A DNA stretch of 64,000 bases from Podocnemis expansa (taxonomy: Eukaryota > Chordata > Testudines > Podocnemididae), in assembly GCA_007922195.1 (NCBI GenBank), contig ML682024.1, positions 4,365,207 to 4,429,206 of the forward strand. Direction: 5' to 3'. The position numbers and the translations under genes are program-made. Below, piece by piece: positions 17,400-30,589 of this stretch (positions are counted from its first letter, which is position 1; each line of letters starts with the position of its first letter). A model generated the notes under the pieces. The model saw nothing but the letters and a program-made list of their open reading frames with translations, ran no database searches and was not told the DNA's origin.

Positions 17400-17905
17400 T
17401 GCCACCCCCGCGCCGGTACGTACTAGCGCCGCTTCTGGTTGACCCAGATGTTGAGGCCTCGATTTCCGGCACCACTTCCGGTTGACCTCTCGGTCGTTTC
17501 CTGCGCGGGGGCGGAGGGATTTCACCCGGATGTTGTTCTCCTCTGCTACTTATTGTTACCGGCTGACTCGGATGTTGTTTTGCCGGCCGTTGGGACTGTT
17601 TCCAGTTGACCCCGGATGTGGTTCCCCGTCCAGCGGAGGGGAGGGGCTTGACTTCTCCCGGCGGCAGCCGGCTCATTAAGATGGCGATGACGTCAACAGC
17701 GCCCGAGCCGAGGCATCCAAACCGGAAGCGAAAGCAGAGGCGGGGTCGCGCGGGGCTCCACCGCCCTCAACCGCTCGCTGCCGGCGCGGCGCGAGGCTCC
17801 CCCCGCCCCCCTCTCCTTCTGGAGGCGGAGCCGTAACGGTCCCGTCCGAAGCGAGGCTCCTCCCCCCGCTGCCCCCGCCCCCCCGCAGAGCCGGCCGGGT
17901 CCGGG
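17400..17905 (+). promoter_or_regulatory. TBC1D25 CpG promoter with repeated ETS-type sites and a CRE
   Basis: A CpG island. The phrase 'cttccggttgacc' and relatives (ttctggttgaccc, accggctgactcgg, tccagttgaccccgg), each near 'ggatgttg', recur about four times at 40-70 bp spacing between 17430 and 17635. A perfect palindromic CRE, TGACGTCA, lies at 17688-17695 right after AAGATGGCG (YY1-like). ACCGGAAGCG lies at 17719-17728. No TATA box is seen. Confidence 0.6.
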
Positions 17906-20900
17906 ATGGCGGCGGCGGCGGCGGCGGCGGGGGGCGGGGCCCGGGAGGAAGAGGAGGAGGAGCGCGAGGTGGTGCGGGTCCGGGTCAAGGTGAGAGGTCA
18001 CAGAGGTCAGGGTGGGGGTGGGGCGGGGACCCTCGAGGGTCACGGGGCACGTGGAGAGGCCTATGGGGGAGCCCAGAATCGGGGAGATCAGAGCCCCGTC
18101 CCCAAGGTCTGAGGCTTGACTATGTGGCTGGGCACTCTCAAGCTGCCGCTTGTCAGCAGAGCCGGGCCCCAGCTGTCTGGTTCCAACGCCCGGGAGAACG
18201 GGGGCGAGCCTGGCGACATGGATCCCGCTGCTCATCTGGGGCCTGTTCCCCTCCCAGAGTCAGGAGAGAACCCGGGCGTCCTGGCTCTCATTTCCCCCTT
18301 CTAGCCACTAGACCCCACTTCCCTCGTGGAGCTGGGCAGGGATCCCACGAGTCCTGGCTCGCCCTTGTGCCCTCCACATTCCACCTTTTTGCTCTTCGTT
18401 GATCCTGTGAGAGCCAGAACAGCACAGGGGATTTGAGCCAGCCTCTCTTTCCCCTTATGCATTATTAGACATCTGCGTCTCATTCCCCTCAGTTGTGCTT
18501 GGGCGGCTGCCCGGAGGCCTGGAGATCTGGTACCATTGTCACGTGGAAGAAAGACCCAATAACTCAGACCTTCAAATCCCAGGACAGAGGACGGCTTTCC
18601 ACATGAAGAAGTGTAGTGTATTTGCCCTCCCCAGGTCTCCAAGGAGATTTCTGTCAAAAATATGGGGGGATCTGTTAAGTGGAGGGGTTTTGGGGAACAG
18701 CCCCAGGCCTGTTCCTTCCAAGGGGTGCTGGCTCCCCTCCAACCCCAAGGGGGCGAGGAATGGGGTTTTTCCCCACCATGGGGTGGTCACTCCAGGTCTT
18801 GTCTCCCTAGAAGCGCGAGGGTTTCCTGCAGCCCGAGTTCCGCAGTTTTGCCGTTGATCCTCAGATCACCTCGCTGGATGTCCTACAGCACATTCTTATC
18901 CGCGCCTTTGACCTGAATGGGTGAGTCTTGTCCCAGCCGCCTGGGATCTGGGCCCAGCTCTTGGGGGGGATCTAGTGTTTAGAGCAGGGGTGGCCAAACT
19001 TATGGAACTTAAGAGCCACACAAGTTGATTATTAAACCTTTGAGAGCTGCACTGAGGTATATAGCTGTATACTTTTACCAACTCCAATACTAGTAAGTTT
19101 AAAGTTCATTGCACACTAATTTTACTGTAAAAAGAGGGCAAATATTGATTCTACTAATGTCAGATTCTAATAATTACTTAAGGTTACCATGAAAATTAGG
19201 CTTATACAGTAAAAACTTAGCTGCTGCTCGATGTAGAAGACTGCAGGCTAGTGGCGAGGTTTTTAAAATCCCGACCATGCCACACTTCTCCCCACCGTCC
19301 CCGCTCACACCACACTTCTCCCTACCGTCCTGACCCCCTCCTGAACTCCTAGACCGGGGCTGCTTTCCTGAATTGATTTGCTGACGTTCTTCCGGGAGCC
19401 ACACTTTTTCATTCAGGAGCCACATGTGGCTCCTGAGCTGCAGTTTGGCCATGCCTGGTTTAGAGTGAGGAGTGGGAGCCAGGATTCCTGGACCTAACTT
19501 TGCGGTGGGAGGGGTTAGGGTTTAGTGGTAAGAGTGTGTGTGTGTTGGAGGGGGGGAGAGATGCTGGAAACCAGGGCTCCTGGCTTCTCTCCCAAATGCT
19601 GCCTCTATCTCTGTTTTTTGGGTTGGCTGGAAATTAAACCTTGATTTGAGGAAGGAGTTAGTGAAGAATCTGAGGCTCTTGGGAACCAGGGTGTGAAGAT
19701 GGGGTTTGGGGGCCAGATGAGTCTGAGGAGCTAATGGGGGACACTGAGAAAGGAAAGCTGGGGGCTGGAGTGGCCAGTGAGGGAACCCTAGAGAGTAGTG
19801 GGCAGGGGTCTGTATGGCTGATGAAGGACCCAAAGAGGGAGGAGGAGCGCATGGCCAACAGGATCCCAAGAGAGGAGTGCGGGGTTTCATACTGATAGGG
19901 CCCCCAAAAGGTTCTGTGGCTGAGCTTCTAACAGTTCCTTATAGGAGTCCCAAAAGGTGCTGGATAGGGTACACTGAGGATGGGGGAGCTGTTGTCTTGT
20001 GTGTATGCTGAAGCCAATCTCCCTTCACCCAGGAAAAAGAACTTTGGGATCAGCTACTTGGGCCAAGAGAAGCAGGGCCAGGAGACATACCTGTCGCTGC
20101 TGTCAGATTGGGACCTGGCCACAGCCTTTGCCAGTGCCTCCAAGCCTTACCTGCAGCTTCTCATAGACATCAAGCCTTCGGAAGACAGTGAGTCATGGTG
20201 GCAGGGCTAGGGACCCAGGAATCCTGCTCTAATCACTAGACCCATTCCGCTTCTAGAGCCAAGGAAAGAACCCAGGAGTCCTGACTCCCAGCTCCCCCTG
20301 CTCTAACCACTGTACCCCACCCCTGTCCCAGAACTGGGAATAGAACTGAGGAGTCCCGACTTTCAATCCCCACCCCAGCCCTGCTTTACATACTAGACTG
20401 ACTTGTCTGCCAGAGCTGGGATGGAACCTGCTAACTGTGTTGTGGGCTCTCTCAGGCCCCTTGCTGGAAGACTGGGACATCATCAGCCCCAAAGATGTCA
20501 TCAGCACTGACCTGCTGCTGGTGGAGAAGCGGTCGTTGGCAGCGGCTGCACTGCCATTCACCCAGTCCATCATCTCCCAGGTGGGTCAAGGGCAGTGGAA
20601 GCTGGGGTGGTTCAGCTGGGAAGCACACTCAGTTACTTGGATGGAAAAGGGTTCAGAAGAGAACCTAGGAGTCCTGGCTCCCAGCCACAGCTGTGTTGTC
20701 CCAGTGCGAGGGTCAAGGTCCAATGAAGTCTCCTAGTGCCTTGGCCTCCCCATTTACTCCCATACCTCAGTTTCTTTCCCATACAATGGGGGATCCTGTC
20801 CTCCCTCCACTCCCCCACACCCAGGGTCTGCCATGCCTTGCTATGAGGTGAACCCCACTGGGGATGCTGTCTCTCATCTAGGTGGGCCGGACACTCTCAA

Positions 20901-22633
20901 AGGTCCAGCAGGCTCTTAGCTGGTCCTATGGGGAGGACGTGAAGCCATTCAAACCGCCGCTCAGTGACTCTGAGTTCCACACCTATCTGAACCATGAGGG
21001 GCAGCTGAGCCGGCCGGAGGAGCTGCGTCTACGCATCTACCATGGCGGTGTGGAGCCCTCACTGCGGAAGGTGAGCCTCTGGAAGGGTGGTGAATGGAGT
21101 CTAGTGGGTAGAGCAGGAGCCAGGACTCCTCGGTTCTCTCCCCAGCTATAGAGGAGGAATGGCTGCAGTGTGATGGGATGATGGTAGGACTCAGAGGTGG
21201 TGGGAAATCACCTGCTATTGATACCCCTCTTTGGCTCCTAGGTTGTGTGGCGCTACTTGCTGAATGTCTACCCAGATGGGCTGACGGGCCAGGAGCGGAT
21301 GAACTACATGAAGCGCAAGACGAGGGAGTACGAGCAGCTGAAGGGCCAGTGGGCGGAGCGGGCCAGCCTTGAAGACCTGGAGTTCATCCGTGGCAATGTC
21401 CTCAAGGATGTTCTCCGCACAGACCGCACCCACCCCTATTACGCTGGCTCCGAGGACAACCCACACCTGACTGCCCTTCATGACCTGCTGACCACCTATG
21501 CTGTCACCCACCCACAGATCTCCTACTGCCAAGGCATGAGTGACATTGCTTCACCCATCCTGGCTGTCATGGACAATGAGGCCCACGCCTTCATTTGCTT
21601 CTGCGGCATCATGAAGCGCCTGGAAGGGAACTTCCAGGTGGACGGTGAGGTGATGTCCATCAAATTCTCCCATCTTAAGCTCCTTCTCCAGTACTCGGAT
21701 CCTGAGTTCTATGCCTACCTCCTCTCCCGGGGTGCTGACGACTTCTTTTTCTGCTACCGTTGGCTGCTACTGGAGCTGAAGAGGGAGTTTGCCTTTGAGG
21801 ATGCCTTGCGGATGCTGGAGGTAATGTGGAGCTCTTTGCCCCCAGATCCTCCAGAGAAGGAGGTGGAGCTGGAGGGGCCCCCGTCCAGGCCTGGTGAAAC
21901 CAGCCAGCCCATCCGTCAGCGCCACATGTTGCGGCCCACCTGTAGCTTTGAGGCTGCTGGGGATCAACCCGACTTGGAGGGGCCCAGAGGTGAGCCTTGC
22001 CTGGAGCCAAAAACCTTACTGAAGCAATCCAGCTTTGGAGAATTCAAGTACTATAGTGCTCGTGAGGACAGCTTGGAGGAGGAGCCTTCAATTAGATTCC
22101 AGTGCTCGACGGAAGAGGAGGACGTCACTGGTGAACAGGACCCCTTGCTCCAAATCCCAGTCATGACCAAGTCTTTTTCTGCACCTTCCTTCCGACCCCT
22201 GACCCCGCCCATGTCCTCCCGAGACTCCACCTCCTCCCCCTCACCTCTCCTAGGCAGTGAGAGCCTACCAGAAGAGAAGGAAGAGTTGGCAGGCAACACG
22301 CCATCCCCCCCACCCTGCAGCTCCCTCCCTGCTGCCCCCTCCCCCACTGTCCCTGCTGCAGTGACCTTGCCTCCACCACAGGAATTTGGCAAAGGCAACC
22401 CCTTCATGCTCTTCCTCTGTCTGGCCATCCTGCTGGAGCATCGGGACCACATCATGAAGAACAACATGGACTACAATGAGCTGGCCATGCACTTTGACCG
22501 CCTGGTGCGTCGGCATAATCTGGCCAAGGTGCTGCATAGGGCCAAAGCCCTCTTTGCCGACTACCTGCAGTCTGAGGTCTGGGACTCTGAGGAGGGGGAT
22601 GAGGCAGCTGCAGAGTCCCCAGCTGTCTCGTGA
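17906..22633 (+). CDS. TBC1D25: TBC1 domain family member 25 (OATL1), Rab GTPase-activating protein
   Basis: TBC1D25 is a GAP acting on Rab33B at autophagosomes. Coding exons are 17906-17989, 18811-18920, 20033-20187, 20456-20580, 20882-21070 and 21242-22633, giving 684 residues (human 688). The N-terminus is an Ala/Glu tract, then a ubiquitin-like N-terminal region. LEDWDII keeps the tryptophan of the LC3-interacting motif known from the mouse/human protein. The TBC domain lies in exons 5 and 6, with the arginine finger in LKDVLRTD and the glutamine finger in SYCQGMSD. A Ser/Pro-rich linker of about 150 residues is poorly conserved, and the end of the TBC fold (NPFMLFLCLAILLEHRD) follows it. 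Almost the whole catalytic part is in one 1.39-kb exon, as in mammals. Confidence 0.97.
18985..19457. mobile_element. Non-autonomous hAT element with perfect 8-bp TSD
   Basis: The terminal inverted repeats are caggggtggccaaact and agtttggccatgcctg. Identical duplications gtttagag lie at 18977-18984 and 19458-19465. The target lies within a MIR-like head ('gtgtttagagcagg'). It is 473 bp, with an AT-rich interior, no transposase, and is in TBC1D25 intron 2. Confidence 0.9.
20205..20420 (-). repeat. MIR-like SINE heads, reverse, tandem
   Basis: Three reverse-complement units ('aggagtcctgactcccagc', 'ctctaaccactgtacccc') at 70-80 bp spacing in TBC1D25 intron 3. Confidence 0.58.
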
Positions 22634-25600
22634 CCCACTGGGAATTGGATCCCCCAATCCTCCCACCTTGGCTTGTTCTGGTGGCCTCCTTGAGACCCAT
22701 CATGGGTCAACCAGGAGGGACTCCTTGCCCTGGATCCTCTCTGTTTACCCCTGGATCTAGTGACGATCTTTCATGAACCAGTCAGGTCCTTTCCACTGGT
22801 TTCTTATCTAAGTTTAAATTATCTTCTTGGACGCTCTATCACAGACCAACTGGAATATCCCCCTCCTTGTTAGAGCCCCTTCAATGCCTCCGCCTCCCCT
22901 GGATTTAGTGATCTCCAAGATCCTTCCTGGACCTAGCAGGATCTGCCCCTCTAAATGGGATCCCCTCTTACCATGCCTCTTCTGACTTCAGTGATCGTTT
23001 TCAAAATTCATCCCCTTGCAAGATCCTTCAGAGAGACAACCAGGATCGGCCACTTGGACTATGGTGCCTTTCTCTTTTATGTGCATTAGTGGATCCAATT
23101 TCTGTTTTCCTTCTCCACTGTTGTTATAGGCTCTGAGGGCATGGCTGCCCAAAGCTGCAGTGCTTCCCCCAGGAGGAACTACCTGCTTTGCAGATATTTA
23201 GAGGTTACGTTGAATGCTGAGGCTCTTGACCATTGGGATTTGTGTGCTTTCTTCTGTTCTGCCTTGGAGCCTCTAAAAACTGAGCCAGGCTGTGGCTGGT
23301 TGCCTTTTAAACCAAGCTCCCAGTTGGGTGTTCCCCCCTCCAATGAAGAGATTGAATGGAATTAATTCTGTGCTGGAGGAAGTTCAGATGTCAGCTCCAA
23401 TGAGGCAAAGGGGCAGGAATCTAGGATTCTAGAGAATCAAACAGTCATACAGTGATCTCCAGTGGCTTCAGAAATCGTCTCTGTGGGCACGTGGGCTCCA
23501 GTCACTCCCCATATTTGAGGTAAAACCAACCTTTTTAGGCCGTGGAGATCTTAAGTCAGATGAGCTTGCTGTTTCTTCTTTTAATGAGGGGATCCACTGT
23601 TAACTGAATAGAGGCAAGAGCCGTCCATGTGGGAATGGACTTTTGGGGCGGGATCTATATCTGTAGGGAGAGGGGGCGGAATGGAGGGCCCACAAACAAA
23701 CCTGTTTCTCTTGTTCATGCCTCATTACGCTGCATTAACGTCACCACGTTGCTGTGATTGCTCTGATTTCGGCTGAGCCGATGTCAGTCTGGAGCCGCAC
23801 TGGACACTGCAGAGATCAAACTCTCGCTCATTTCCATGACACAAGATTGGAGATTTCTCACCCTGACAAAGCCGTCTTCTTAATGTCCTCATTCCTTTTC
23901 CCCTCTGCCTGGAGGAGACCAGCACTTGGTCAGCTGGGATCTAGTCCCTCATGCCTTTTGGTAGCATCATTCTGCATTGGCCTTAACTTGACAGAGACCC
24001 ATCCACTAAATCAACATCTGTGCTGGACTGCCTGGATCAGACAGCTACATGTATTTCCTTTCCGGATCTCTGACCACTTGTATGCGGAGCTTGGATCTTG
24101 GAAGCTGGGAAATCTGATAATGCATCCACTATGGGGCTTAGGGCTCTAAGGGAGAAGAGGGTGATGAAGCAGAAAGCTGGCAGTGCCCTAACAGAGGAGA
24201 GGATTTACTGTAGGTCCTTTTGAAACACAAGTTACAAAGGGAAAAGAGGTACCAGCTCCAGTGTCTGTAGGGAAGGACCCGCGCCACTAGAGGTCGCTGT
24301 CAGTTCACCAGAAATCAAAGTGCAGCAGAGGTTTGCAGATCTCCCTCTATGCTGGGAGTAGTCCATGAGGAGAACCTGAGATGTGGTGCTGTGAATCCGA
24401 TCCTGAGGCTCTCTCTGGGTCCAAGAGACACTTGCTGCTTTATCAACCTGCATAGCTAGACATAGGGGAGCCGGCATCAGGTTAGGAGAGGGCTGTGCTA
24501 CAGCAGGAAGGCTGTGGGTTTGTGAGGTGTCCAAGGGTAAAGGCAGGGAGTGCAGGGACCAGGCTGGACATCCCTGCAGTGCCAGATAAGGAGGGCTCTT
24601 TCCAGTGATCTGTAGGGTCTCTAGTGGAGGGATTGGCAGACACAGCCTGGATTGGCATGCGTCTCTGAGGGTGTATCCCACATGTGGGAGATGCCAGTCT
24701 TGGGTGCGGATGGAGACTGGCTTGTCCAGAGCCCGCGCTGACGGAATTCCCATCCCCAGGCAGAGCTCCTCCAAACTACAACAGAAATGGATTTGGTGCT
24801 GATAACTGATAGTCTGTGGCAGCAATTGATGGGCTGATGGACTAGCCTCTGTGGCAGCTACCTCACAGCTAGATTCCCCAGCCTGTTACTGAGGCAGCCA
24901 ATTATGTGAGCTGCAGCTGATGCCCATGGGGTGCAGACAGAGGGGATTGGCCCATCCTGCCAGTTACCTCCCATGTCAGTCAAAGCTGCTGAATTACATG
25001 AGTCCAGCACTAACTAGTCAGTTCACATCCCTTGGCTGATCCTCTTGGAACTAACTAGCTGTGGTAGCAGTCTAGCAACAGTGGGCTCATCAGTGCTGTC
25101 CCCATAGGTCCATATGGCCCCTGAGTTCTCTGGATCACAGTGTGAGTGGCCCATGCTAAAAGCCATTTGGTTCTGGGCAGCTTGTCTCCTTGAGATCAAG
25201 GTCAGTGGGCTTGAATCCCAGCACTTTCCTTTTATTGCACTGAACTGGATTTAAAAATGTGACCTGTGTGGGTGTCGTCTTCCCTTTGGTTACCTCTGCA
25301 AAGCAACGGCTTTAAAACCCTGTATTGATCCTCACTCTGATGTCTTGCAGATCACCCTTCCCTCCTCCTGCAGGGAGCCTGAAACAGCTACAGGGAGGAG
25401 AGCAAGCTGGGCTCTAACCTGGATGGTGCACTGGGCAAATCTTAAAACGGGTTCCAGATCTTCTCAGCAGGAGCAGGGAACAGCTGTAGAGCTGCCAGGC
25501 AGCCATGACCTAGGGAGTCACCTCTCAGATCAAGTGACATTTGCCTCCCCATCTGATATTGGCTGTACTGTCTTGCCAATGCCAAGAAGGTGCCTGACTC

Positions 25601-28600
25601 CTGCCTTTGGGGAAATGGACCCAGCACGCACTCCCACCACAGCCCATTGCAAGAGAGTCCAGTTGACTGACCCCCAGCAGGGGGGTGGTCTTTGTAGCCT
25701 GTGGGGGAGTGGGTAATGATGGCTCTCATCGGCCTTTTCCTGTGCCCCCTGGACAGCTCCCACAATAGCCTAGCCTCAAACAAACACACACAAAGCCCTT
25801 CCCTGTCACTTTGGGCCTAGATCAGAGGTGCCCTGGCGGGACATTTCCTCTGGAGTGCCCAGCGTGAGGAAACAAGCAAGCAGCTGATGGTGCCTCTGTG
25901 TCTCTGACAAACTCCGGTGATTTTGTGCCACTTCTTTGAATGGGCAGGGGTTTCTGTGTGTCACGGTTAGCAGAGGGTAGTGGTGGGTCAGACTTGAATC
26001 TAGTGAACACTCACATCCTTAAAACACCTCCATCCTTATTGCCAAGATTAGGATCTTCTGATTGTGGTCAAGACATTGGGAGTTTCTTTTTTAACACTAG
26101 CCAGAAACCAGGCCCTTGAACCTTTGAGATCAAATGATGTCTTCTGAGTGCACTTGACAAGATCACCCATAACTTCATTTTTTCTCCCCCCTCCCCCACC
26201 CCAGACTCCATTTAAATGATGCGGATATGTTGGTAGGGGTCTAGAATTACTTGACTTGCCTACTAACCAACTATTGGCATGGTGTAATTTGAAAGGGCAG
26301 AAGGAGGAAAAATATTTTCCTATGACCGTTTGAAAGTGTGCTGGAACCAGATTTCCAAGCTGAAGAAGTCAAAGCATTTCCCCGAGCTGAGAGTCAGCTG
26401 CCTGTTCTTGCGTCTGCTCAGTTTCACCCTCAGACAAAAATTAAGTAGTGCATGTGAGTAGTTGCACCATGTCCATCAGGACTCAAATTACCCTGGGCTA
26501 GGCTTTCAGATCCAGCCAATATTTGCTGCACAGGAGATTGGTTTGGGATTGTTTTGGTAAACAGGAAAGCTGGGGTTGTAAAAGTACAAAGAATTAGCAT
26601 GACTGACAGGGAGGTGCAGAAAAGGGAATTGCTTTGGACGATAGGAAACTGACCAGATCCTGATTTGCCTCTAATTTGTGGACAAAGGGAATTCATCTGA
26701 GCAGCTGCACCAAGAGTGGTGGTCGTCCTTAGAGGAAAAGTTTTGCCAGATGTCAGCAAGCGTAGATTGCTGTGGTCTCAGACCTGGGTCCTAAAGGGTT
26801 GTTAAGTATTTGGCTTAATAGCATTGCTGATCTGGGCTTCAGCATTCAAAATCGATGCCAGCAGCTGTAAAGATCCATGTCTATATAGGTGCCAAAACAA
26901 GAGCTATTTTTTCCTCAGAGATCAACACCTGATGTGCTGAGCTCTCTGGAGAAATTAGAGCTCTTTAAGCTTTGCCTTTTATGCCTCAAAAATCCTCAGA
27001 ACCTCTGATTTGCCCAGTGGAAGTGGCGTGTCCAAATTTTTGCCTTTGTGTGTGCATGGCTTGGATGAAAGCTGTGAAGCCATTTCTCCTTGCAGTGGTT
27101 TGACATTTGCACAGTCTCAGCTAGGAGACTGCCAAAGCTGGGTTTCTTGGAAGTGACAGGAGACGGTTTACTAAGTGAGTGACAAGCAGCTGGGTATCTG
27201 ATTCTTCACTTTTGTCTCTCCAAAAGCTTTTGGGTCATAACTGGTGAAGGCTTTATGGTCTCTGGCACCTGGGATATTCTTATCCTGAGGCCACCATTGG
27301 CTTGCAGATCTCCAGACCCCATCTTTCTCCCAGAGTGTGTTGCTTGTCACACATTAGATTCACCTTTCCTAAGAGCATGGTTTACATCTCCTTTGGAATT
27401 TGAGCCAAATTCATCCTAGAGAGGGGATGATGGGTCTGAAAACGCCCTGTTATGTTTAAAATCATCAGTGAAGACACAGCAGCTACAAATTCTTTGTTCC
27501 AGTCTATAGAATTGGGGCATTTTGTGCTGACTTGCAATTCTGCAAGACCCGGAGAAGGAATCAGGTCTGATCTATTTTCTCCTCTCCTCACTTAGGTTGC
27601 TGGTACTTGAGAGCATTAGATCTGAAGGAATTTTGAATTGGTCCAGTTTCCACTTGGTGGTATTTCTGTCTGGGCCAATTGCTCTGGGTTAATTTCACTC
27701 TTTTTGCCTTGTCAGTTTTACCTGCTGAGCTGGCAAACTCCCGGATAAAAATTCTGATTTAAAACTTGAGCCACAGAAATTGACTTTTTTTTTTTTCTTT
27801 AAAAATCTGTAGGGATCTCAATAGTTAAACCTTATGACAGATCAGTGTTGAGGCTCTGACATCAGCTCTCAAGATGTTTTGTGGTGGGTGCTGAAATTAG
27901 CTGGTTGCACTTGGAAATCTCAGCTGTCATGAACTGTAACTTTTCAGGAGAATTTTAACTACTAAACTGACTCATCAGAGCCCCCTCTCCTCATTAGCAG
28001 GTCCATTAATTTGTAGCTGACACAATCTCTCAAATTCTATTAAATCTCTAAATTTCTTTACTGAAATATCCAAAAATTCCAGCAGAGCTGTTACCAGATG
28101 GCCTAATGTATCTTTGGGAGGTAAAAAGTCTTTCCACTTCCTGGCTTTGTGATCAGTGTCCTGTTCAAACTCCTGCTCTGCTGCTGAAGGCGCCTGTTTG
28201 ATGTCTTGCTAAGGTGAGGGAAGGGATTTTGTCAATGAGAGGTCAGTTCCAAGCCAAAGCCAATAGGGCTGAATTGTTAATATTTTATTTGGTCTGGGAT
28301 CTTTCCTTATTTTCTGCTGCTTTATTTATTTTGTCAAACCTTCTGTGCTTTGACGTTTATTTACCCAGCCAGTCTGTTTAAACAGGACAAAGGTTTCAAA
28401 CAAAGGTGAGACTCTCATAGGGGTGGTGTCAAAATCCACCAGCTGGAATCTCCTCACAAACTGGATGGTTTTGCTTATTTTAGGCACGGTGGGTGGGTGG
28501 GGATGGCCATTAGGGATTTCCGACCCCTTTGAGAAAGAAAAGCTGCCATCACACAAGAAATTGAGCGATTATTTTCCTTGCTATGGACTCTAAAAATTGC

Positions 28601-29740
28601 AGTGGATTCTGGAAGAAAGACTGGGGCAGCAAATCCTGAGCCAACAAGGGGATGCAGTAAGTTAATAACACTGCCTTAGGTGGATCAAGGCATCATGTTC
28701 TGCACCCACATGCCTGGACAAAAATCCAGACAGCCGCACCCCCAAGTTCAGCTGGCAAACTCTAGCTGAAAGTGAGGGCTTTTTGTGGCTGGTGTGGGGG
28801 TGATTGTTCAGTGATGTTTCTGACTTTTGGATTCTTTGAGTGATAAGCCAAGGTAGTTGAGTTTGCTGCCATTAAAGGACAATCAATGGGTTCTCTCCCC
28901 CTTTATGGGAGGAGTGATTTGCTCTATTTCTGCCTCTCCCCCCCACCCCCCCGGAACCAACTTGCTGGGCCCAACAACATGTGTTCTCTACTTGACCAAA
29001 AGAACAAGGAACCAAATGTAGTTAGAGCACAGGCAGAGGATGGGCCATGGTGACAAGGGGACCTATCTGTCAGACTGGGTTTGCAGCCTCAGGTTTGGCA
29101 AAGCTGTTCTGTGCCCTGTATATAGTCTCTGTATAGTGGGAGACCTTAGTATGTTCCTAAACCACCCGCCAAAGACTGGTTTCCATGAGAAGGGGCCTGC
29201 TGGGTGTTTTCTGAGTCATGTGTGAAAGGAATGAAAGTGCAAATAAAAGGAGGAGGAAAAGTGGCCTGTAGTGGCTTGTTTGTTCATGAGCGGGGGAAAA
29301 TGTGTCGAGGGCGTTCTCTCCCCAACACTGAGGGGAATGTGGGTAGTGGGTGAGAATGGGTGGAGCTGGATGCAGTCTCTATTACTAGGGCCTTGCAGCG
29401 GATGTGCAGTGTGTTTCATGTTCCTTATACTGGAGTGATGTGATGTGAGATCCCATGTTTTCCATTTGAGTCAGGGCTGGCGCACCGTCTCTGAGCTGCA
29501 GCCTGGCACCTATCCAGTGAGACAGGAGAGGGAATGTGCATCTTTCTGGCTCAGATCACTTTCCTGTGGAGTGATCTGTCAGATCCACCAGTTCTCTGCT
29601 CAACACCTTCCTGCCCTGTCCATATCACCACCTAGCTTTGGTCCCAAACAGTTTTAATGGGGGAATTTATCTGCTTGGCTCTTGGGTCACCTGCCTCTGC
29701 TAAGCCGCTCAGCAAAGCCTCCAAGGCCCAATCTGCAGAT
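22634..29740. other. TBC1D25 3' UTR and long spacer, no gene recognised
   Basis: The first kilobase or so is probably TBC1D25 3' UTR, with loosely repeated 'agtgatc...ccttc...ggatc' phrases near 22750-23100. The rest is moderately AT-rich with no exon-like reading frames flanked by splice sites that I can recognise. RBM3 and WDR13, the neighbours of TBC1D25 in human, are not seen here. Confidence 0.5.
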
Positions 29741-29751
29741 TTCTTTCAAAC

Positions 29752-29892
29752 CAGGGGTCTCAAACACATGGCCTCTGGGCCACATGCAGCCCCTAAAGCT
29801 ATTTCCTATTAAAAGGTTTCAGTGATGTGGCCCTCAGGCTAACGTACTACTCCTCATGTGGCCCTTGTGGTGATTTGAGTTTGAAACCCCTG
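29752..29892. mobile_element. Short hAT-like MITE
   Basis: The ends caggggtctcaaac and gtttgaaacccctg are inverted repeats. The flanking 8-mers tttcaaac (29744-29751) and ctttaaac (29893-29900) match at 6 of 8. The interior 'ggccacatgcagcccctaaa' and 'gatgtggccctcaggctaac' is shared with the elements at 53124-53310 and 63885-64000, so these are one family. Confidence 0.78.
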
Positions 29893-30439
29893 CTTTAAAC
29901 CACCTTGTCCCCTGACTTTCCCTGTCTCCCTTGCCCACTTCCCCTCCCAGGGTGGCCCTGGTGCCTAGGCTATGCAGGAGCTCAGACCAGATGCTCTTGG
30001 ATAGGGTTACCAGATGCCAGGCAAAATGAGAACGTCTTCCTTTTTACCTTCACGTCCTCTGTCCAGCAGTCATTTTAAAAGTACATGATTTTATCCAGCT
30101 TTTTACTGCCAGGGGTTAAAGTATGCTGGAATGCCTGGAGCACTGTATTTTTGGGGGAGGTGTTCCAGGGCCCCCTAAAAACAGAAGAATATTACATTAA
30201 TATTACATTTTCTCCATGTGTACTCCTTTTCGTACTTCCCTGTCATCCTTTCCAGGCTTTGGTATCTGGTACTGCTATGCCCGGATGCCCTTTGGGCCTG
30301 GAAATCTCCAGCTCTTGTTAGGCCTGAGGGTGGGCAAGTTGCCATGTTTCCCCTGAGATTGATGGTGGCTTTAAATCTAGGGCATTCACATTAAAAGGTT
30401 GAGTCCAGTTATGAAAATCAGAACTTCAAGCTTGGGTAA

Positions 30440-30580
30440 ACTGAGGCAGGGTGACCGAGGAGAAAGGGATTAGCAGGTCACTTCCTGATGTAACCACTAG
30501 ACCCGGCTCCCTTGGCGTGGTATGGAGCCCAGGAGTCCTGGCTTGGCGACCCCCCGAGCCACTAGACGCCCCTTACAGTC
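30440..30580 (-). repeat. MIR-like SINE head, reverse
   Basis: 'aaccactagacccggctccc' followed by 'gagcccaggagtcctggctt' is the reverse-complement MIR-like unit at the edge of the CpG island. Confidence 0.5.
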
Positions 30581-30589
30581 CCAGCGGTG

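Noticed and set aside
24232..24825. 197-codon minus-strand frame in the spacer
   Set aside because: No homology recognised, no splice sites at its borders and average composition; likely chance.
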